Assembly (NCBI RefSeq): GCF_002217655.1
Contig: NZ_NEWK01000002.1
Coordinates: 1,055,164 to 1,119,163 of the forward strand
Direction of reading: 5' to 3'
Length of the DNA stretch: 64,000 nt
Source: Geobacillus thermocatenulatus
GTDB lineage: Bacteria > Bacillota > Bacilli > Bacillales > Anoxybacillaceae
This document shows positions 58,507-64,000 of this stretch, in pieces. Under the pieces are notes generated by a model. It searched no databases, was not told the origin of the DNA, and worked only from the letters and a program-made list of their open reading frames with translations. A program made the position numbers and the translations under genes. How positions within the stretch are numbered: the first letter of the stretch is position 1; every line of letters starts with the position of its first letter.

Positions 58507-58644
58507 CTAAGCCCATTTTATCGCTTCATCACGATGATTGCCAATCTTGCAGCTGTCTAATGGTTTTGCCAATTTTTCATCAACGACGCTGGCATCATCA
58601 ATATGTTGCAAAATCATCTTTTTTCTTCCTACCAGCAGCCACAT
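58507..58644 (-). CDS. Small ORF at the head of the cofactor operon
   Basis: 45 residues: WLLVGRKKMILQHIDDASVV then DEKLAKPLDSCKIGNHRDEA. Good ribosome site (AGAGGGAG, six bases before ATG 58644) and its place between an Fnr-type promoter and moeA argue for translation. It has one Cys and no membrane segment. No family recognised; it could be a leader peptide or a small regulator. Confidence 0.45.
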   Translation of the reverse strand: MWLLVGRKKMILQHIDDASVVDEKLAKPLDSCKIGNHRDEAIKWA

Positions 58645-58726
58645 GCTGACTCCCTCTTTTTTCGGCCGTTCACATCTTCTATGCAGCGCATTCACAGTTG
58701 TTTTCCTTATTCATATCGTCCGTTTT

Positions 58727-58841
58727 ATTGTACCGGAAAGAACGGGCTGTTGTTGTGATGTTGATCACATTTCCTTGTTGTCCGCTTTTTTTCGCTTGTG
58801 TGAGATGGGTCACAACGTTGGCGATCAAAACAAGATATGCT
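58727..58841. promoter_or_regulatory. Divergent Fnr-type promoters of the moeA operon and ric
   Basis: Two perfect sites: TGTGATGTTGATCACA (58754-58769) and TGTGAGATGGGTCACA (58799-58814). Minus strand: -10 TACAAT at 58727-58732 puts the first site at about -41.5 for the cofactor operon. Plus strand: -10 TATGCT at 58836-58841 puts the second site at about -41.5 for ric. Both are class II geometry, where Fnr replaces a -35 box. Confidence 0.8.
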
Positions 58842-58877
58842 GAAGCTGCAACGATTGGACCAATGGAGGGATGATGA

Positions 58878-59585
58878 ATGGAACAGCGGTTTACCGAACA
58901 ATCGTTGATTGGCGATATTGTTGCTCAATTTCCAAAAGCGGCTGACTTGTTGAAAGCGCATCGCATTGATTTTTGCTGCGGCGGGCAACGTCCGTTCAAA
59001 GAAGCCATCGAAGAGCGTGGTCTGGATGGCGAAGCGCTCCTTCGCGAGCTGAACGCCCTTTACGCGGAGGCGCAAAACAAGCCGGCCGGAAACTGGAACG
59101 AAGCGCCGTTGGCCGACTTGGTCGAGCATATCATCAACACGCACCACCGCTATTTGAATGAGGAACTGCCGCAGCTCAGCCTGTATGTCACGAAAGTGTT
59201 GCGCGTGCACGGCATGCACCACCCGCACCTAGCCCGCGTGCATAAATTGTTTCATGAGGTAAAAACGGAGCTTGAGCAACATCTCATTAAAGAGGAAACG
59301 GGCGCATTCCCGCTCATTTTGCAATTTGTCGACAACCCGTCGCCGGAAAACCGGGAGGCGGTCGAGCAGGCCGTTCGCGAACTCGTCCATGAGCATGACG
59401 CCGCTGGCGATCTCATCAAAGACATTCGCGACATCACAAACGATTTCACCCCGCCGGAAGACGCGTGCGGCACGTATCGGCTCGTCTACAGCCGGCTTGC
59501 GGCGCTTGAAGACGATTTGTTCACCCACATTCATTTAGAAAACAACATCCTCTTCCCGCGCGTATTGGCGGCGGTGAAGGCGTGA
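58878..59585 (+). CDS. ric: Iron-sulfur cluster repair di-iron protein (RIC/ScdA/YtfE)
   Basis: 235 residues. N-terminal ScdA domain with DFCCGG (C33, C34), then a four-helix hemerythrin-like domain with His/Glu iron ligands: HIINTHHRYL, HGMHHPHLARVHKL, LIKEETGAFP, LVHEHDAAGD and HIHLENNILFP. It repairs clusters damaged by nitric oxide or oxidants, which suits a gene beside nirK. ATG at 58878 follows GGAGGGAT. Its promoter has a perfect Fnr-type site at -41.5. Confidence 0.94.
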   Translation: MEQRFTEQSLIGDIVAQFPKAADLLKAHRIDFCCGGQRPFKEAIEERGLDGEALLRELNALYAEAQNKPAGNWNEAPLADLVEHIINTHHRYLNEELPQLSLYVTKVLRVHGMHHPHLARVHKLFHEVKTELEQHLIKEETGAFPLILQFVDNPSPENREAVEQAVRELVHEHDAAGDLIKDIRDITNDFTPPEDACGTYRLVYSRLAALEDDLFTHIHLENNILFPRVLAAVKA

Positions 59586-59636
59586 GCAAAGTAAACGCCA
59601 CAAGCCATCGGCACGGTTGAAACGCGGCCAACGCAT

Positions 59637-59677
59637 AAAAACAGGATCGCTTCCCGAGTTAAGGAGCGATCCTGTTT
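59637..59677. terminator. Bidirectional terminator between ric and moaA
   Basis: AAAACAGGATCGC ... GCGATCCTGTTT stem between the convergent stops. Confidence 0.85.
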
Positions 59678-59679
59678 GC

Positions 59680-60705
59680 TTACCCGCCAATATACGACAT
59701 TTCAATTTTCGGCCGTTGTTTCGCCGTTTCTGCCGTCCGTTCTTCCGAATAGCGGTCCGTCCGCCGGTTCCAGACGACTGTAATGAGCTCCTTCAGCTCT
59801 TCTTTCCCCGCTCCGGCGCGCAGTTTGTCTTTCAAGGACACGCCTTTCGAGGCAAAGAGGCACGTATACAGCTTGCCGTCGGCGGAAATGCGCGCCCGCG
59901 TGCAACTTCGGCAAAACGCTTCGGTCACGGAGGCGATAAAGCCGACTTCCACGTCCGTGCCCACGTAGCGGTAGCGGCTCGCCACCTCCCCGAAGTACTC
60001 GTGTTCGACCGGCTCGAGCGGGTGCATGGCGTTGATTTGCTCGTACATCTCTTTTTTCGTCACGACATAGGAAAAATCCCAGCCGTTCGTCGTGCCGACA
60101 TCCATGAACTCAATAAAGCGAAGTGGGATGCCCCATTCTTTAAAGTAAGCCGCCATCGGCACGATTTGTGAATCGTTCCATCCTTTTTTGACGACCATGT
60201 TCACTTTGACGCCAAGCCCGGCCTTGCGCGCCGCTTCAATGCCTTTCAACACCGGAGCGGCGCCGACGCCGATGCCGTTCATGTTGCGGAAAATGTCATC
60301 GTCCAACGCATCCAAGCTGACGTTGACGCGCTTCAACCCGGCTGCTTTCAGCCGTTTCGCCCATTTCACCAAATGGATGCCGTTTGTCGTAAGGGCAACG
60401 TCCCGCAAACCGGGAATCATAGACAACCGCTCAATAAGCGCATCCAAATCGCGCCGAAGCAGCGGCTCGCCGCCGGTCAGGCGGATTTTTTCGACCCCAA
60501 GCTCGACGAAACATTCCGCCAACAGCACCATTTCGTCAACGGTTAACAGCTGGTCTTCCGCCAAAAAGCGAAAATTCGGCCCGAACACTTCAGCGGGCAT
60601 GCAGTAGACGCAGCGAAAGTTGCATTGGTCGATGACCGACAGCCGCAAATCACGAAGCGGGCGGGCGAGGCGGTCGGCGATCGTCACCTGGTCGCGCTCT
60701 TCCAT
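59680..60705 (-). CDS. moaA: GTP 3',8-cyclase (molybdenum cofactor step 1)
   Basis: 341 residues. Radical-SAM cluster motif CNFRCVYC (C28, C32, C35), [10 protein letters not shown], and a C-terminal second cluster motif [20 protein letters not shown]; the protein ends in Gly-Gly as MoaA requires. ATG at 60705 follows GGAGGGAG; the much longer frame upstream is antisense to modB. It follows modB by 52 bp on the same strand, apparently one operon. Confidence 0.95.
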   Translation of the reverse strand: MEERDQVTIADRLARPLRDLRLSVIDQCNFRCVYCMPAEVFGPNFRFLAEDQLLTVDEMVLLAECFVELGVEKIRLTGGEPLLRRDLDALIERLSMIPGLRDVALTTNGIHLVKWAKRLKAAGLKRVNVSLDALDDDIFRNMNGIGVGAAPVLKGIEAARKAGLGVKVNMVVKKGWNDSQIVPMAAYFKEWGIPLRFIEFMDVGTTNGWDFSYVVTKKEMYEQINAMHPLEPVEHEYFGEVASRYRYVGTDVEVGFIASVTEAFCRSCTRARISADGKLYTCLFASKGVSLKDKLRAGAGKEELKELITVVWNRRTDRYSEERTAETAKQRPKIEMSYIGG

Positions 60706-60757
60706 GGCGCTCCCTCCTTTCTTCCATGACACGCATGATGTGCCAGCATCCTGCCCC

Positions 60758-61420
60758 TTATCGCTGCCAACGGCCGAGTTTCGCCGCACAGGACAATAAA
60801 CTAAACGACAATCCAATCGTGACCGCCACCCATGCCCACGCCAACTCCATCCGCCCCGATTCCATGGCCATGTAGACGGCGGTCGGGATCGTTTGCGTTT
60901 TGCCTGGGATGTTTCCGGCAAACATGAGCGTTGCGCCGAACTCCCCGAGGCTGCGGGCAAACGACAGCACCGCTCCGGACAACAAAGCGTGTCGGGCCAG
61001 CGGCAGTGAAATATGCCAAAACACTTGGCGCTCGTTCGCCCCGTCGATGCGCGCCGCTCCTTCAATGGCGGGGTCGACGGCCTCCAGCCCCGCTTTGGCC
61101 GCCTGGTACATGAGCGGAAACGACACAACAACCGCCGCCATCACCGCGGCGCCGGGTGTAAACAATATCGTTGTGTGAAACCACCTTTCCACCAGCTGTC
61201 CGATTAGGCTATGACGCCCAAACAAGACAACAAGCAAAAACCCGACGACCGACGGCGGCAATACAAGCGGCAGCAAAAACACTGTCTCCACGATCGTCTT
61301 CCCGCGAAACCGGCAGCGCGCCATCCGCCTCGCCGCCATCGTCCCTAAACAAGCGACGATGAGGCCAGATATAAGCGAAACCTTTATCGATAACCAGACC
61401 GGTGACCAAAACTCTTCCAT
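60758..61420 (-). CDS. modB: Molybdate ABC transporter permease
   Basis: 220 residues, five to six helices, with [14 protein letters not shown] near the N-terminus and the EAA-type coupling loop [20 protein letters not shown]. It lacks a ModC ATPase and a ModA binding protein next to it; these must be encoded elsewhere or shared with another importer. ATG at 61420 after GAGAGG (a TTG lies just upstream). It heads a modB-moaA operon with an Fnr-type promoter. Confidence 0.9.
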   Translation of the reverse strand: MEEFWSPVWLSIKVSLISGLIVACLGTMAARRMARCRFRGKTIVETVFLLPLVLPPSVVGFLLVVLFGRHSLIGQLVERWFHTTILFTPGAAVMAAVVVSFPLMYQAAKAGLEAVDPAIEGAARIDGANERQVFWHISLPLARHALLSGAVLSFARSLGEFGATLMFAGNIPGKTQTIPTAVYMAMESGRMELAWAWVAVTIGLSFSLLSCAAKLGRWQR

Positions 61421-61452
61421 CAACGAACCTCTCTCTGTTCCGTCTCCCTCTT

Positions 61453-61606
61453 ACCATACGAAAACAATCAGTACAATGCTGTGATGCTACTCACATTGTA
61501 ACATAGAAAAAGGAAAAACCAATTTAGAAAAAATTGTGACGCCTCGCACAAAAAGTCGCAACCGGTGATTTTTTTCACTCTCTCCCGCTGTGACCATTTT
61601 TACAAT
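61453..61606. promoter_or_regulatory. Divergent Fnr-type promoters of modB-moaA and fnr2
   Basis: Three sites. TGTGATGCTACTCACA (61480-61495, perfect) sits at about -41.5 for the minus-strand -10 TATGGT (61453-61458) of modB. GGTGATTTTTTTCACT (61564-61579, two mismatches) sits at -41.5 for the plus-strand -10 TACAAT (61601-61606) of fnr2. TGTGACGCCTCGCACA (61535-61550, one mismatch) lies at about -70.5 for fnr2. Confidence 0.75.
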
Positions 61607-61637
61607 AGAAATAGCTGAATGAATGGAGGTGCTGTCG

Positions 61638-62336
61638 ATGAATGCAACTGTGAGCCGTGATTTTTCCCATTTGCGCGCTTTGCTGCAATCGTCGAAAAAA
61701 GTGATTCCGCTTCGCAAGCACTCCTTTTTGTTCCAAGAAGGGATGCCGGCTAATGAATTGTATTTGATCCTCTCTGGCAAAGTGCAAGTAAGCAAAATTT
61801 GCCCGGACGGAAAAGAAATGTGCTTCCGCATTTGCGGAAGCGGAGAAATCGTCGGCGAGCTGACACTATTTACCAACGATCCGCGTTATTTATTGACGGC
61901 TAAAGTGATCGAACCCGGTGAAGCAGCAGTAGTCAATAAAACCGAACTGGAGGAACAGCTGCTGATCAATCCGCCCCTTACCCTCGAATATATGCGCTGG
62001 ATGAGCAAGCATGTCCGGCGGACACAGACGAAGTTTCGCGACTTAATTATGAACGGTAAAAAAGGGGCGCTTTATTCAACGCTCATCCGCCTTTGCAACA
62101 GCTATGGCATTCCGCTTGAAGATGGGAGCATTTTTATTGACGTAACGTTAAAACACCAAGACTTAGCCAACTTTTGCGGCACGACGCGCGAAAGCGTCAA
62201 CCGGATGCTCAATGCGTTAAAGCAAGAAGGAATCATTTCCATGAAGCGTGGGAAAATTACCGTCCACGATTTGAATTATTTAAAAACCGAAATCCAATGC
62301 GAGGACTGCCCACCGGATATTTGCTGCATTGAGTGA
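61638..62336 (+). CDS. fnr: Fnr-type regulator with C-terminal CX2CX4C cluster motif (paralogue 2)
   Basis: 232 residues, same domain order as the paralogue at 40033 and strikingly similar in the dimer helix and helix-turn-helix (QTKFRDLIMNGKKGALYSTL, KHQDLANFCGTTRESVNRML). C-terminal QCEDCPPDICC gives C221, C224 and C229 as cluster ligands plus an extra C230. The ATG at 61638 follows GGAGGT; a frame start at 61623 overlaps that site. Its own promoter has two or three Fnr-type sites, so it may be autoregulated. Probable local activator of the denitrification genes. Confidence 0.9.
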   Translation: MNATVSRDFSHLRALLQSSKKVIPLRKHSFLFQEGMPANELYLILSGKVQVSKICPDGKEMCFRICGSGEIVGELTLFTNDPRYLLTAKVIEPGEAAVVNKTELEEQLLINPPLTLEYMRWMSKHVRRTQTKFRDLIMNGKKGALYSTLIRLCNSYGIPLEDGSIFIDVTLKHQDLANFCGTTRESVNRMLNALKQEGIISMKRGKITVHDLNYLKTEIQCEDCPPDICCIE

Positions 62337-62387
62337 GCAAAACGCCAAGGCCAACACAACGGATCGAGCCGTCTTAGGACACTGATG

Positions 62388-62424
62388 AAAAAAGCGTCCG
62401 GCCGGCCGGACGCTCTCTTTTTTC
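62388..62424 (+). terminator. Terminator of the second fnr gene
   Basis: GCGTCCGGCCGGCCGGACGC perfect palindrome flanked by AAAAAA and TTTTTT. Confidence 0.9.
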
Positions 62425-62432
62425 TTGTCGGT

Positions 62433-62482
62433 TGTGATGTGAATCACTTCTTTTTCTTTTCACCGCCGTATAATTAGGAACT
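62433..62482 (+). promoter_or_regulatory. Fnr-type promoter without a gene, facing the nirK 3' end
   Basis: TGTGATGTGAATCACT (one mismatch, 62433-62448) is centred 41.5 bp before the predicted start (about 62482) set by a perfect TATAAT at 62469-62474. The next 45 bp run to the nirK stop codon on the opposite strand. No coding frame follows on the plus strand. Confidence 0.65.
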
Positions 62483-62502
62483 ATAGGGCTTTGGGCGGCA
62501 TT

Positions 62503-62526
62503 CATCCCGTTTGGGGAAACGGGATG
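62503..62526. terminator. Hairpin after nirK
   Basis: CATCCCGTTT-GGGG-AAACGGGATG, a 10-bp perfect stem just past the nirK stop; no T run on either strand, so termination efficiency is doubtful. Confidence 0.5.
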
Positions 62527-62528
62527 GA

Positions 62529-63593
62529 TTAATGTCCGCTTGTTTCCGTGCCGTCGTCTTCGCCGGTTTCGGTCACCTTCAGCATGGCGACGGCTCCTTT
62601 TTGCGCGTCATTGAACTGGTGCGTGACGATTGGATATGTTCCCGGTTTGGTGACAGTAAATTCGACGACCGCACCGCCGCTTGCCGGAAGCATCACTGTT
62701 TGCATCCCTTTCAGATGGTTGTTCGGGTTGCCGTCAAGATACACATCATCGAAAACAGTGCCGACAACGTGGAACGAGCTCACTTCGTTCGGACCGACGT
62801 TGTTCACAAACAAGCGGATTTTCTCGCCGACTTTGGCAAGCAACGGTTTTTCTTTCAGCGTAAACGTGTCCCCGTTTGTGTTTGGATCACCAGGCTTCAG
62901 CGCTTTCGTCGAGAAAACAACGCAGCTTGGCACCCCATTTTGGAAGTCATTCATATCGTTATATTTGTACCACTCGTTTTGGATCAGCACATATTCGCGG
63001 TCGACTTCCTTATCGGTCGGATAGCCGTTTTTCGGCTTGACGATGATCACGCCGTGCATGCCGTTGGCGATATGCTGCAAGACTGGTTTCGTGCCGCAAT
63101 GGTACATAAACACACCCGGGTTGTTCGCCGGATACGTGAACGTTCCTGACTTGCCCGGCATCACGTCAACAAAGTCTTTCGACGGAGCGGCATGGACGGC
63201 ATGAAAATCCATGCTGTGCGGGATTGCTGGGTCCATGTTTTTTAACGTAAAATGGATCACGTCCCCTTCATTGACGACGACGAGCGGCCCTGGCGCTTGG
63301 CCGTTGAACGTCCATGCCTTATACGTTTTTCCTTTGTCGATTTCAATGTCAGTGATTTGCGCCGTCATTTCGACGCGGACGTCATGCGGACCGATCTGCT
63401 CCATTTTCAACGGCACCGGTGCTTGGTTCACTCCTTTATGCGCCGCTAACATGTTCGCAACAGGCTGTTGCGTAGTTGCCGCTGTTCCGTTTTTCTTCTC
63501 CGCCTTTGCCTCTCCTCCTCCCCCGTTGCTGCATGCGGCCAAAAGAGAAGCGGCCAACGCGGCGGACAATAGCGAAGACATCCTTCGTTTCAT
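62529..63593 (-). CDS. nirK: Copper-containing nitrite reductase
   Basis: 354 residues. It reduces nitrite to nitric oxide in denitrification. Lipoprotein signal (LLSAALAASLLAAC, C21). Two cupredoxin domains with copper ligands in HSMDFHAVHAAP, FMYHCGTKPVLQHIANGMHG and a C-terminal YPIVTHQFND. It matches the short Gram-positive NirK seen in Geobacillus. ATG at 63593 follows AAGGGGGAAG; codons upstream in frame lack a ribosome site. An Fnr-type site lies 64 bp upstream, and ric, which repairs nitric-oxide damage, is close by. Confidence 0.95.
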   Translation of the reverse strand: MKRRMSSLLSAALAASLLAACSNGGGGEAKAEKKNGTAATTQQPVANMLAAHKGVNQAPVPLKMEQIGPHDVRVEMTAQITDIEIDKGKTYKAWTFNGQAPGPLVVVNEGDVIHFTLKNMDPAIPHSMDFHAVHAAPSKDFVDVMPGKSGTFTYPANNPGVFMYHCGTKPVLQHIANGMHGVIIVKPKNGYPTDKEVDREYVLIQNEWYKYNDMNDFQNGVPSCVVFSTKALKPGDPNTNGDTFTLKEKPLLAKVGEKIRLFVNNVGPNEVSSFHVVGTVFDDVYLDGNPNNHLKGMQTVMLPASGGAVVEFTVTKPGTYPIVTHQFNDAQKGAVAMLKVTETGEDDGTETSGH

Positions 63594-63656
63594 CGTTCTT
63601 CCCCCTTCGATGATTTGATTTACACCTTTAACGTACGGCATTTTCACTTCTTCCCT

Positions 63657-63672
63657 GGTGATTTGTATCACC
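63657..63672. promoter_or_regulatory. Fnr-type site upstream of nirK
   Basis: GGTGATTTGTATCACC, one mismatch per half-site to TGTGA-N6-TCACA but a perfect palindrome. A weak -10 (TACGTT on the minus strand, 63630-63635) falls at the class II position. Confidence 0.65.
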
Positions 63673-63724
63673 AACAGACAGTCATGTTTGAATGATTTGT
63701 GAAATAATGATCAATATATTTTAA

Positions 63725-63946
63725 CATCTTTCCGAAAGAAGTCTCCCACTTCTAAACGAAGTGAAAGTGGGAGATGAATGTCGGTTGGCGTTAGCCAACG
63801 AGTATGATAGAATATGGCTAGAACGGACACCTTCGGAACGAAGGGAAGCGTAAAGGGTTCTTGTGTGTGGCTTACCGTTCGGCGAACACACACAAGTCGC
63901 TTGAAGCCCCCACCTCTAAGCGAAGCGTAGGTGGTGGGTAGTTCAC
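63725..63946 (+). mobile_element. IS605-type non-autonomous element, complete copy 3
   Basis: 222 bp, preceded by TTTAA (63720-63724) and ending GTAGTTCAC. Subterminal hairpins lie at both ends: CTCCCACTTC/GTGAAAGTGGGAG at the left, CCACCTCTAAGCGAAGCGTA plus GGTGG at the right. A TTGGC-GTTA-GCCAA stem and a GAACACACACAAG stem paired with CTTGTGTGTGGC lie inside. No protein is encoded. The remaining bases to 64000 hold nothing recognised. Confidence 0.75.
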
Positions 63947-64000
63947 TCATGTAACAATAGTGAAACGCATACTCACATTGAATAACAGAAAAACGCGCCC

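Noticed and set aside
60706-61131. N-terminal extension of moaA of about 140 residues.
   Set aside because: It overlaps modB on the same strand in another frame and lacks a ribosome site; ATG 60705 gives standard MoaA length.

Overview
The window looks like a chromosomal piece of a thermophilic Bacillaceae, most probably Geobacillus. Reasons: ClpB with a CtsR operator, FabH/FabF with a FapR-type operator, yjzC and yjzD homologues near argF, a B. subtilis-type arginine operon order (argCJBD-carAB-argF), Fnr proteins with the C-terminal CX2CX4C cluster motif, and a Geobacillus-type copper nitrite reductase. No search was possible; all names come from reading translations.

Layout. 1-9.1 kb is a copper and thiol-redox region: copA (runs off the left edge), csoR with its operator, a broken ccdA, a membrane-anchored TlpA-like thioredoxin, a DsbD/CcdA-like membrane protein, an Asp-box lipoprotein, a Rieske protein, a membrane-anchored cupredoxin, and a divergent multicopper oxidase. 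9.2-19.4 kb is mixed: a YIEGIA fragment, FMN reductase, 6-phospho-beta-glucosidase, a DUF4405 protein, a LysR/YeiH pair, an 11-residue-repeat coiled-coil protein, a nitroreductase behind a perfect Fur box, and a chemoreceptor. 19.4-23 kb is a decayed type I restriction locus: hsdM has a nonsense codon and a replaced 5' end, and the adjacent HNH nuclease has an in-frame internal deletion. 23-40 kb is core: fabF-fabH, clpB, yjzC/yjzD and the arginine operon.

40.7-55 kb is an accessory island. It holds a dead ISLre2 copy with a 127-bp internal tandem duplication, a DUF2712-like secreted protein separated by inserted elements from a two-permease/one-ATPase exporter, an IS110 element with a candidate bridge RNA, IS605-type non-autonomous elements, a 129-bp exact repeat, a chimeric cassette bounded by 18-bp terminal inverted repeats, a 41-bp periodic array, a secreted protein, a YiiX-like hydrolase and an ISL3 element.

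55-64 kb is a denitrification and molybdenum-cofactor region: ywiC, moaD, moaE, mobB, moeA, ric (di-iron repair protein), moaA, modB, a second fnr, and nirK. Its promoters share one geometry: a TGTGA-N6-TCACA site centred about 41.5 bp upstream of the inferred start with a recognisable -10 box. Two Fnr paralogues are encoded in the window, so the region reads as an oxygen-responsive regulon. One such promoter (62433-62482) points at the 3' end of nirK and drives no visible gene.
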